Assembly: GCA_965222705.1 (NCBI GenBank)
Contig: CBDCUO010000021.1
Location: 186,001 to 250,000 of the forward strand
Direction: 5' to 3'
Length of the DNA: 64,000 nt
From: JAFMDF01 sp965222705
GTDB taxonomy: Bacteria > Bacteroidota > Bacteroidia > Chitinophagales > Saprospiraceae
The notes under the pieces were generated by a model. The model saw only the letters and a list, made by a program, of their open reading frames with translations. It had not been told where the DNA came from and did not search any database. A program made the translations under genes and the position numbers. Below are positions 1 to 12,300 of the stretch, piece after piece; positions within the stretch are counted from its first letter, which is position 1, and the number at the start of each line of letters is the position of its first letter.

Positions 1-392
1 TTATGATTAATTTAGTTGTAACAGGTTTGGGTAATAAAACGGAAGACTATATCAATGTGGCAGAAATCACCTCTGCAAGAGATGGAGATGGCAATTTACA
101 AACTAATAATGATAAAGATTCTACCCCAGACAGCGATCCTGGTAATGATGCAGGGGGGCTAGTAGATTCTCCTACAGATAATGCCATTGATGGCAATGGA
201 ACAGGTACAGTTGGTGGAACAGACCCAACGACAGATGAAGATGATGCTGACCCCGAAAATATCATTGTTTATGATTTGGCTTTACGTAAAACTTTAGCAG
301 CAACAGACCCTGTAAAACTAGGACAAACCCTTCAGTTTAGAATTGAAATTTTTAACCAGGGCAATCAAACCGTTCAGAATATTGAAAATTAA
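1..392 (+). CDS. Giant adhesin, segment 1 (5'-partial, DUF11-like)
   Basis: The frame is open from the window edge; the ATG at position 3 is internal, not a start. The segment encodes the end of one DUF11-like module with its Asp-rich linker (NNDKDSTPDSDP, TDEDDADPE), then the first strands of the next (FDLALRK-like, FNQGNQ). It stops at 390-392 because the run at 385-388 has four A, where sister copies (for example near 1975) have three before the INDYIPAGF motif. Dropping one A joins it in frame to the next segment. Confidence 0.7.
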   Translation, partial: MINLVVTGLGNKTEDYINVAEITSARDGDGNLQTNNDKDSTPDSDPGNDAGGLVDSPTDNAIDGNGTGTVGGTDPTTDEDDADPENIIVYDLALRKTLAATDPVKLGQTLQFRIEIFNQGNQTVQNIEN

Positions 393-3300
393 TGACTATA
401 TCCCTGCTGGGTTTGAAAGAGATGGCAATAGTGCTGGGCCAAATGGCTTTAACTGGTCTGGTTTGGGTGAGCCAGGTAGCACGACAGTTACTACGGTTCA
501 AGGACCTTTGGCTCCAGGAGAGGAGACCTACGTTACCATAGACTTAAAAGTAGTCGCTGCTGGAAATGAGGCAGTTGATTATATCAATATTGCAGAAATT
601 AAATCTTTTAATGATGAGCTAAATAATCCCCAGACCAATAACGATGTAGATTCCCAGCCAGATAATGACCCCACAAATGATGCTGGCGGAGCCGTAATGA
701 CTCCTTCTGATAATGCCATTTTAGGAGATGGAAGCGGGCAACCGGGAGATACCAATCCGGCAATAGATGAGGATGATGCTGACCCTGAAAAAGCTCCAAT
801 TTTTGATTTGGCTTTAAAGAAATATACAGAACAAACGACTCCAGTTAAAAATGGAAACCAATTAACATTTAAAATAGAAATTATCAATCAAGGAAATATT
901 CCTGCTAAAAATATTCGAATTAATGATTATATCCCTGCTGGTTTAAAATTAGCCAATAATTTAACTGGTCAAGGGAATACCTGGAGTGGTTCCGGCGATC
1001 CTGGAACTATGGTTACAACTACTTATGCCGGAATCCTTCAGCCAGGTGAATCCATTATTTTAGATATAAATATGACTGTATTGCCTGTTGGAAGTGAGGC
1101 GGCGGATTACATTAATGTAGCAGAAATTGGTGGCGCACAAGATGACCAGGGCAATGACCAAAGCAATAATGATAAAGATTCCACTCCAGATAGCGATCCT
1201 GCTAATGATGCAGGTGGAGCCGTAATGACACCTTCGGACAATGCTGTGGACGGTGACGGTACAGGTACGCCTGGTGATATCAATCCAGCAACAGATGAGG
1301 ATGATGCCGACCCTGCAAAAGCTCCAATTTTTGATTTGGCTTTGACTAAAATTGCCAATGACTTGGGTTTTATAAAAGTAAACGATGAAGTAACTTTTAC
1401 TATAGAAATAACTAATCAAGGAAATATTCCCGCCAAGAATATTGTTATAAATGACTATATTCCAGAAGGTTATGAGCGAGTAGGCAGCAGTGCTGGAGCA
1501 AACGGAACAAATTGGACGGGTTCCGGTGCCGCTGGTACAACCACTACCACCACTATTACGGCTGAACTAGCTCCGGGTGCAAGTACCACAGTTACTATTG
1601 ATCTTAGAATCATTGATGCCGGAAATGAGGCAGTTGATTATATCAACATTGCCGAAATCAAATCTGCTGAAGACAATCAGGGTAATGACCAAAGCAATAA
1701 TGACAAGGATTCTACCCCAGATAGCGATCCTGGTAATGATGCAGGTGGAGCCGTAATGACGCCTTCTGATGATGCTATTGACGGAGATGGCTCAGGTAAT
1801 CCTGGCGATACTGACCCAGCTACGGATGAAGATGATGCCGATCCCTCCAAAGTGAGCATTTTTGATTTAGCTTTAAAAAAGACGACTGCTATAACAAGTC
1901 CTGTGAAATTGGGAGAGATCATTACCTTTACGATCACCGTTTATAATCAAGGAAATGTACCTGCACAGAATATTGAAATCAATGATTATATCCCTGCTGG
2001 CTTTGTTAGAGAGGGTAATTCTAATGGACTAAATGCCTTTAACTGGTCAGGTACAGGTGACCCAGAAACGACCACGACTACTACTATTAATCAGGTAATT
2101 GCTCCTGGAGAAGAGGTAAGCGTAACTATTCAGTTAAAAGTAATTGCTGCTGGAGATGAAGCAGCCGATTACATCAATAGAGCAGAAATAAAATCTGCCA
2201 AAGATGAGAATAACGATGACAGAACCAATGATGATAAGGATTCCACACCAGATAGCGATCCTGCTAATGATGCAGGTGGCTTAGTGGATTCTCCTGCAGA
2301 TGATGCTGTTGATGGCAACGGAACAGGTACAGTTGGTGGTAGTGACCCTAGTACAGATGAGGACGATGCTGACCCTGAAAATGTACTCGTTTTTGATTTA
2401 GCATTGAGGAAAACAACGACTTCTACCAACCCAGTCAAAGTAGGAAATACTATTTCTTTTGCTATCCAGATATTCAATCAAGGCAATATTCCAGCTACTG
2501 AAATAGTCATTAATGATTATATCCCTGCTGGCTTTGACTTGGCGGACAATCAGAAAGTAGTTAATGGCGGTATATGGAGTGGTAGTGGACAGGCAGGTAC
2601 AACTGTAATGACTACACTTCCAGGTACTTTGGCTCCGGGTATAAGTACTACAATTACTATTGATTTGGTGGTTAATAGTGCTGGAAATGAAGCAGCAGAT
2701 TATATCAATATTGCCGAAATCAATTCAGCAAAAGATGATGAAGGCAATGACCAAAGCAATAATGACAAGGATTCTACACCAGATAATAATCCAACTAATG
2801 ATGCAGGAGGCAATCCAATGACACCGAGTGATGATGCCGTTTTGGGTGATGGGACGGGCAGCCCAGGCGATACAGATGCAACGACGGACGAAGATGATGC
2901 TGACCCTGCCAAAGTATCTGTATTTGATTTGGCTTTGAAGAAAGAAACCAACTTCACAGGCGTTGCTAGAGTAGGAGAGGGTGTATTATTTACCATTACA
3001 GTAATCAATCAAGGTAATTTACCTGCCTCTCAAATCGAAATTGTGGACTATATTCCAGAAGGGTATGAATTAACAGCTAATCCAATCAATAGCATTTGGA
3101 GTGGTACAACTGGAAATGTAACAACAACCATTAATCAGGTACTGAATCCAGGAGAAGAGACTACTGTACAAATTATGATTGCCTTGACCTCTAGTTATGC
3201 TTCCTGCGAAATGATTAATATGGCAGAAATAAAATCTGCCAGAGACGAAACGGGAACTATTGATCGAACCAACGATGACCGAGATTCCAGAGCGGATATG

Positions 3301-6300
3301 GTTATGGATAATGATGCAGGCGGCCAATGGGGTAGTCCTGCCGATAATTATGTAGATGGCGACGGAACGGGACAGGTTGGCGATGGTGTCGCCGAAACAG
3401 ATGAGGACGATAAAGACTCAGAAAGAGTAGAGGTTTGTGATGACGTTGTGCCTGTTTTGACAGGGATTCCAATGGACCAAACTTTAGAATGTGATGAAAC
3501 CATTCCTACACCGCCAGTTATTTACAGGGAGATTACTGCCACGGATTTATGTGATGAAAATGTAGTAATAGAATTAAATGAAACTTCCACGAAAGGTACA
3601 GATCCTAACCAATGTGATTTTTATAATTATCAAATTACTAGAGAATGGACAGCGACCGATGATTGTGGTAACGTAAAAACAGAAACCCAGATTATTACCA
3701 TCGAAGATACCACTCCTCCGGACATTATATCTCCACCAGATACGCTAATGGTAGAATGTGACGGGAATGGTAATTTAGCTGAACTGGAAGCTTGGCAGAA
3801 TGCTCGACCAGGTGCGGAAGCTGTTGATAATTGTAGCGGAATTACTTGGACTTATGGCAATTTTAGACAAGACGACTTTTTGTTTGAATGTGGAGGCACT
3901 GGTTGGGCTTATGTTACTTTTTATGCAACGGATGTTTGTGGAAATGTGGACTCCACTTTAGGTGTATTTAAAATTGTAGATACTACTAAACCCGTTATTA
4001 CTAAAAGGTGTGAAGATCTTACAGTAGAATGTGACGGTAGTGGTAATACCGATCAATTACAGGCTTGGTTGGATAGCCACGGCGGAGCGGAGGGTTATGA
4101 TGTGTGTAGTCCTTTTGAATGGCAAAATAATTTTGCCGGTATGGAAGAAGGTTGCGGTGCAACGGGCAGCAAAAGAGTTATTTTTAAAATAATTGATGAA
4201 TGCGGTAATGAAGATACTTGTTCTGCCATGTTGACCATTATAGATACGACTGACCCTGAAGTGACTTGTGACCCCGATGATTTAGTGCATGAATGTACGG
4301 GTTTTGATAATAATAAAACAACTGCTGATGCTTGGGATCAAGCAAATATTGATAAGCTAATAGACTGTTCCTCAGATATTTGCGGCGCTATTGAGGTGAC
4401 GAGCGATTATGATTTTGCTAATTTGAGCGATGAGTGCGGCTATACAGGAGAATTACTGGTAACTTATACCATCAAAGATGAATGTGATAATTTTATAACC
4501 AAAACAGCCCGCCTAACTATTAAAGATGAAAGCGCGCCTATTCCAGCTTGCGATCCGGATGATTTAGTACATGAATGTACGGGTTTTGATAATAATAAAA
4601 CAACTGCCGATGCTTGGAACGCAGCCAATATTGCCAAATTAGACGATTGTGCTACCGATCTTTGTAGCGATAAATCAGAAGTGATCGTAACCAGCGATTA
4701 TGATTTCAATAACCTGACAGATGAATGTGGTTTCACAGGCACTTTAACGGTTATTTACACCATTACCGATGCTTGTGGCAACGATACGACCAAGACGGCC
4801 ACCTTTACCGTACAAGACACGACCAAGCCGGAAGTGATTTGCTCACCAGATGACCTGGTACACGAGTGCAATGGTGAAGCCAATAATAAAGGAACAGCAG
4901 ATACTTGGAATGAAGCAAACTTAATCAAATTGCGAAATTGCTCTTCTGACCTATGCGGAACGGTTGAAGTGACCAGCGATTATGATTATGCCAATTTAAG
5001 CGATGAATGTGGCTTTACAGGTAGCCTTACCGTGACCTATACCATGACGGATGAGTGCGGCAATTTTGTTGAAAAAACAGCCACTTTTACTGTCAAGGAC
5101 GAAACCAACCCCAACGTGCCTTGTGATCCCGATAGTGAGATCATTGAATGTGTTGGCAGCACAGGTAATTTAGATTTAGCAAAGCAATGGGATTTGGATA
5201 ATATTCAAAAATTAAAAACTTGTTCTTATGATGATTGTAGTTCGGAATTGGAAGTAACGAGCAACTTTGATTTTAATAATTTAAGTGGCGATTGCGGCAC
5301 AACAGGCACTATTACGGTCACCTACACTGTGAAGGATGAATGCGGCAATATCGTCCAAAAAGATGCTACCTTAACAATAGAAGATAACACTGCACCAACA
5401 ATTCCTTGTGATCCGATTAGCGAAACGATAGAATGCTTAGGAGAAACAGGAAATGGACAGGCTGCTGCAGATTGGAATGCGGCAAATATTGACCTACTTC
5501 AAGCTTGTGTACAGGATGATTGTGGAGATGTAGTTGTGACGAGCGATTTTGATTTTGCGAATTTAAGTGATGAGTGTGGCTATACAGGGGGTATGGAAGT
5601 GACTTTCACAGCCACAGATGATTGTGGTAATAAGGCTACCAAAACCGCAAGGTTCACGATCATTGATACAGCCAATCCAATAGTGGCTTGTGATCCTGAG
5701 GACAAGGTATTTGAATGTAGTGGTGAAGCAGCCAATGAAGCCGATGCCGATGCTTGGAACGCAGCCAATATTGCCAAATTAGACGATTGTGCTACCGATC
5801 TTTGTAGCGATAAATCAGAAGTGATCGTAACCAGCGATTATGATTTCAATAACCTGACAGATGAATGTGGTTTCACAGGCACTTTAACGGTTATTTACAC
5901 CATTACCGATGCTTGTGGCAACGATACGACCAAGACGGCAACTTACACCATTATGGATACTACCGATCCTGAACTAAGTTGTGCGCCAGTTGACGAAGTA
6001 CATGAGTGTAATGGCTTAGCTGGAAATCAGGGAGCAGCTGATGCCTGGAATGCTGCCAATATTGCTAATTTGAAAGACTGTGCGACTGACATTTGTAGCG
6101 AAAACATTACGGTTACCAGCGATTATGACTATGCGAATTTAAGTGATGATTGCGCATTGACAGGTTCTATTACGGTTACTTATACCATTACGGATGAATG
6201 TGCGAATACTATTACCCGAACGGCAACCTTTACAGTTCAGGATACCACTAAGCCAACTTTAAACACGAATAATGACCCAATAGATTTAGATTTGGAATGT

Positions 6301-9300
6301 GTTGGCACCACCGATAATAGAACCATTGCTGATCAATGGAACGCCGACAATATTACCCGAATCCAAAATGGTTTATTTGATAATTGTACCGAATCCAACT
6401 TTGAGGTCACTAGTGATTATAATTTTAATAATTTAGAAGATGATTGTGGTGCAACTGGCTCATTATTAGTAACTTATACTATAAAGGATGAGTGTGGTAA
6501 TACCATTACCCGAACAGCAACGCTCACAATTAGAGATGAAACCAATCCCATTGTCACTTGCTTGCCCGATGACCTTACCATTGAATGTGCAGGCTTGGTA
6601 AGCAATGAAGCCCAAGCCAATAATTGGAATGCAGATAACCTTACAAAACTGAGAGACTGTGCTTCAGATGTATGCGGCGAAGTAACGGTAAGCAGTAATT
6701 ACGATTTTTCTAACCTTTCGGATGGCTGTGGTTTCACAGGCACGATGACTATAACATACACGATAACAGATGAGTGCAATAATGATACTTCTTTCACTGC
6801 TAACTTTACGATTGTTGATACAACTAATCCGCAAGTAAGCTGCGACCCAGATAATGAAACTTTTCAATGTATAGGCACTGCTGAAAATAAAACGGCGGCT
6901 GACCAGTGGAATGATTTTAATATTGCTAAAATCCAATCCTGTGCTAGTGATATTTGCAGCCAGGTAGTCACAGTAGAAAGTGATTACGATTTTAGCAGAT
7001 TGACAGACGAATGTGGCGAAACGGGAGAAATTTTAGTGACTTATACCATTACGGATGAATGTGGTAACGACACGACCAAAACGGCTACCTTTACCATCAT
7101 TGACACTGAAGCACCAGATATAAGCTGTGAAGTAATAGATGAAACCCATGAGTGTAACGGTTTGGAAGGCAATGAAGCTGCTGCTATTGCCTGGACCAGG
7201 GCAACTTGACATTTTTAAGAAATTGCTCCACAGATGAATGTAGCGGCATAACGGTCACTAGTAATTTTGATTATGCCAACTTAAGCGATGAATGCGCGCT
7301 AACGGGTTCAATTACTGCTACCTATACCATTGAGGATGAGTGTGGTAATAAAACCACTCAGACGGCTACTTTTACAGTGATAGACACTTCCGCACCGGAA
7401 GTTGGTTGTGATCCGGACCCGTTGACTATTGATTGTGTGGGCGCTGTTGGAAATGAAGAGGCTGCCAGCCAATGGAACCAGGAGAATATCAATAAATTAA
7501 ATAGTTGTATAGCAGACAATTGCAGCACGGCTAATTTCGAGGTTACTAGTAATTATGACTTTGCTAATCTCGCTGGAGATTGTGGCACTACTGGTTCTAT
7601 CGAAGTCATTTATACCATAAAAGACGAGTGTGGAAATGAAACTACCAAGTCTGCTATTTTAACTATCATTGACGAAACGCCACCAGTTGTCAATTGTGAA
7701 CCAAATAATATGACTATTGACTGTGCTGGTGAAGCAGAAAATTTGATTAATGCAACTGATTGGAATAATAACAATATTGACAAGCTGAAAGACTGCTCTA
7801 ATGATGCTTGTAGTGGCATTGAAGTGAGTAGCAATTTTGATTTCAATCAGTTAACGGATGAATGTGGTTTTACAGGTGGCTTAGAAGTGATCTATACTAT
7901 ATCAGATGCTTGTGGAAATGAAATCACTAAAACGGCTACTTTAACTATTATTGATACCATTCCTCCGGTAGCTACTTGTGAACCAATAACGACAACCATA
8001 GAGTGCTTGGGTGATGTTCAAAATAAAGTAGAAGCTGCAGATTGGGATGCAACGAACATTTCCAATTTGAAAGATTGCGCTTCTGATTTATGCGGTACGG
8101 TTACGGTGTCCAGTAATTTTGATTATGCTAATATTACCCTTGACTGTGGCGTAACGGGTTCTATTACGGTTATTTATACCATTACAGATGAATGTTTAAA
8201 TTCCATTATAAAAGAAGCAACACTTATCATTGTGGACACGAAAGCTCCGGTCGTTTCCTGGTGACCCAATTGATGAAGTACATGAATGCAATGGGCCAGA
8301 AGGCAATGAAGCCAAGGCTTTTGCTTGGAATGAGGGCAATTTGACTATTTTAAGGAATTGTACGACCGATGATTGTAATGGCGTAACCGTCACTAGCGAT
8401 TACGATTTTGCCAATTTGACAGATGAATGTGCTTTAACCGGCTCAATTACCGTCATTTACACTATTGAAGATGAGTGTGGCAATAAAACCACAAAAGAAG
8501 CAACTTTCTCTATTGAAGATAACACACCGCCTGTTGTTGGTTGTGATCCACAAGATAAAACAATAGAATGCATAAGTCCGGTAGATAATAAAGCAACAGC
8601 TGATACCTGGAATGCTCAGAATATCAGCGACTTAAATACTTGTGTTTTTGATAATTGTGGGACGACTTTTAGGGTAGAAAGCGACTACGATTTTAATAGG
8701 CTGACTGTTTTTTGCGGGGCGAGCGGTTCAATAGAAGTAACCTATACGGTTTATGATGAGTGTGATAATTTTATTACCAAAAAAGCCACTTTCACAATTG
8801 AAGATAAAGTTGTCAATATAGCTGGCTGCCCAATCGAGCCTTTGGTAATCAATTGTTCAGATAATATTGATGCCGAAATTTCCAATTGGCTGACGGGCGT
8901 AAAAGCAAATATTAAATCTGCTACAGAAAGCAGGAGACCCCTGTGATGCAGGTACTATTTTTGGTTACAGATAATTATAGCGGAATACCCCCGAATGCGG
9001 TTTGCCAAATTGCAGACGGCGGCCTGGGAAGCGACCTTCACCGCTACGGATGATTGTGGAAATGAAGCGACTTGCACGGCTATGATTATCATTATTGATG
9101 ATGAGGTCTTTATAGAAAACTGTCCGACTCAGGATTTAGAAATTAGCTGTACAGATGATATTTCTACCGAAATTTCTAATTGGCTAACAGCAATGGAAAA
9201 TGTAGTGAAAACGGCGGCCGAAAATGCGGAGGGTTGTGATGGCGTAGGTGAAATTACGGTAACGAATGATTACGACGGCATACCACCAACGGCTGTTTGT

Positions 9301-12300
9301 CTCAATGATAACACGGGCAAAATTAGTGACCTTCACCGCTACGGACGAATGTGGTAATACGGCCACCTGTCAAGCGACTATTATTATTCGAGACAATGAA
9401 GTCTTTATAGAAAACTGTCCGACTCAGGATTTAGAAATTAGCTGTACAGATGATATTTCTACCGAAATTTCTAATTGGCTAACAGCAATGGAAAATGCAG
9501 TGAAAACGGCGGCCGAAAATGCGGAGGGTTGTGATGGCATAGGTGAAATTACGGTAACGAATGATTACGACGGCATACCACCAACGGCTGTTTGTCTCAA
9601 TGATAACACGGGCAAATTAGTGACCTTCACCGCTACGGACGAATGTGGTAATACGGCCACCTGTCAAGCGACTATTATTATTCGAGACAATGAAGTCTTT
9701 ATGGAAACTTGTCCGGCTAATGACCTGATTATTAACTGTTCTGATAATATTGAAAATGAAATAAACAACTGGTTAACGAGCACTTTCCGTAGCTATTAAA
9801 AATGCGGCCGAAAATGCGGAGGGTTGTGATGGCATAGGTGAAATTACAGTAACGAATGATTATGACGGCATACCACCAACGGCTGTTTGTCTCAATGATA
9901 ACACGGGCAAATTAGTGACCTTCACCGCTACGGACGAATGTGGTAATACGGCCACCTGTCAAGCGACTATTATTATTCGAGACAATGAAGTCTTTATAGA
10001 AAACTGTCCGACTCAGGATTTAGAAATTAGCTGTACAGATGATATTTCTACCGAAATTTCTAATTGGCTAACAGCAATGGAAAAATGCAGTGAAAACGGC
10101 GGCCGAAAATGCGGAGGGTTGTGATGGCATAGGTGAAATTACGGTAACGAATGATTACGACGGCATACCACCAACGGCTGTTTGTCTCAATGATAACACG
10201 GGCAAATTAGTGACCTTCACCGCTACGGACGAATGTGGTAATACGGCCACCTGTCAAGCGACTATTATTATTCGAGATGATGAGGTCTTTATAGAAAACT
10301 GTCCGACTCAGGATTTAGAAATTAGCTGTACAGATGATATTTCTACCGAAATTTCTAATTGGCTAACAGCAATGGAAAATGCAGTGAAAACGGCGGCCGA
10401 AAATGCGGAGGGTTGTGATGGCATAGGTGAAATTACGGTAACGAATGATTACGACGGCGTACCACCAACGGCTGTTTGTCTCAATGATAACACGGGCAAA
10501 TTAGTGACCTTCATCGCTACGGACGAATGTGGTAATACGGCCACCTGTCAAGCGACTATTATTATTCGAGACAATGAAGTCTTTATGGAAACTTGTCCGG
10601 CTAATGACCTGATTATTAACTGTTCTGATAATATTGAAAATGAAATTAGCACCTGGTTGGCAAATACGAATGCGGCTGTCCAGACAGCGGCAAGCAATGG
10701 CGAAGGTTGTGATGCAAATGGTGAAATTACTGTGACAAACGACTATAATGGTACGCCGCCAACAGCTGTTTGTAAAGCAACTGACGGAGGTGTTTTAGTC
10801 ACTTTCACCGCTACGGATGAGTGTGGCAATACCGCTACTTGTCAGGCAAGTATTGTTATCATAGATGATGAAGTAATAATTGATAATTGTCCAGTAACGA
10901 ATTTGGTAATTACTTGTTCTGAGGACATAAATACAGCTATAAATAACTGGTTAGCAAATGCTGATGTAGCAGTCAAGACAGCTGCTGAAAACAGTGAAGG
11001 TTGCGATGGCATAGGCGAAATTACGGTAACAAACGACTACGATGGCGTACCACCAGGTGCAGTATGCCTAAATGATAATACAGGCAAATTAGTGACTTTC
11101 ACGGCAACAGACGAGTGTGGTAATACTGCCACTTGTCAGGCAAGAATTATCATTACAGACGATGAAGTGGTCATCCCAACCTGCCCAACTCAGGATTTAA
11201 TTATTAATTGTTCTGATGATATTGAGGCACAGATAGTAGCTTGGTTAAATAGTTCTACAACTGCTGTTGAGAATGCGGCCACTAATTCAGAAGGTTGTGA
11301 TGGTACGGGAGATATTACGGTTAGACATGACTACAATGGCGTACCGCCGACTGCGGTTTGTTCTCAAGCAGAAGGTGGTACTTTGGTGACCTTCACCGCA
11401 ACGGATGAATGTGGTAATACAGCTACATGTACTGCCAATATTATCATCATTGATGATGTGGTAAATTTGGAGACCTGCCCAGTTGAAAATCTAACGGTTC
11501 GATGTACTGATAATATTGAAAGTGTTATCAATCAATGGCTTACTAATGCAGAAATAGCCATTAAAGGAGCAGCTAGTAATCCAGAGGGTTGTGATGATAC
11601 AGGCGACATTACTGTTAATCACGATTATAATGGCACGCCGCCAACGGCGGTTTGTTCCGAAACAGATGGCGGTACATTGGTGACCTTTACCGTGTCTGAT
11701 GAATGTGGTAATAGCGAGGTTTGTCAAGCCACCATCATTGTTTTAGATACAGAAACTCCTGTTTTAAATTGTAATAATATAGATGTTACGATTACTTGTC
11801 TGGATTCTGATAGTCCTGATGACTTACCCAAACCAACGGCTACGGATGATTGTACAGATGACCATGCCATTGTGTTAACGCATTCAGATGATCGAACTAA
11901 TGTAGATCCTTGCGGCGATGCTGGCTTTATTTTAAGAACGTGGACAGCGACAGATGCTTGCGGCTTAACGGCTACTTGTGTACAAACCATTACTATCACG
12001 AACGAAGCGCCCACTTTGGTTTGTGATAATTTAGATGTTACGATTACTTGTAATGATCCAAGAGGCGAAAATGACTTACCCAAACCAACAGCTACGGATG
12101 ATTGTACAGATGTAACCCAAGTAGCTTTGACCTTTGTGGATGACGAAAGCGGCTTAGATCCTTGCGGCGATGCCGGCTTTATTTTAAGAACGTGGACAGC
12201 GACGGACGCTTGCGGCTTAACGGCTACTTGTGTACAAACCATTACTATCACGAACGAAGCGCCCACTTTGGTTTGTGATAATTTAGATGTTACGATTACT

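Larger units (their letters stand above)
8821..11755 (+). repeat. Ten second-class helix-bearing HYR-like modules (294-nt period)
   Basis: The marker gtctttat recurs at 9106, 9401, 9695, 9990, 10285 and 10579, a 294-nt period after allowing for the one-base gains. The consensus is CPxxDLxIxCxDDI, a helix IxxWLxxxxxAVxTAAxN, EGCDGxGEITV, DYxGxPPTAVC, LVTFTATDECGNTATC. Units between 9.1 and 10.6 kb are nearly identical in DNA, while those at 10.6-11.75 kb are more divergent, so the first half was copied recently. Seven of the twelve frame breaks fall here. Confidence 0.8.
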
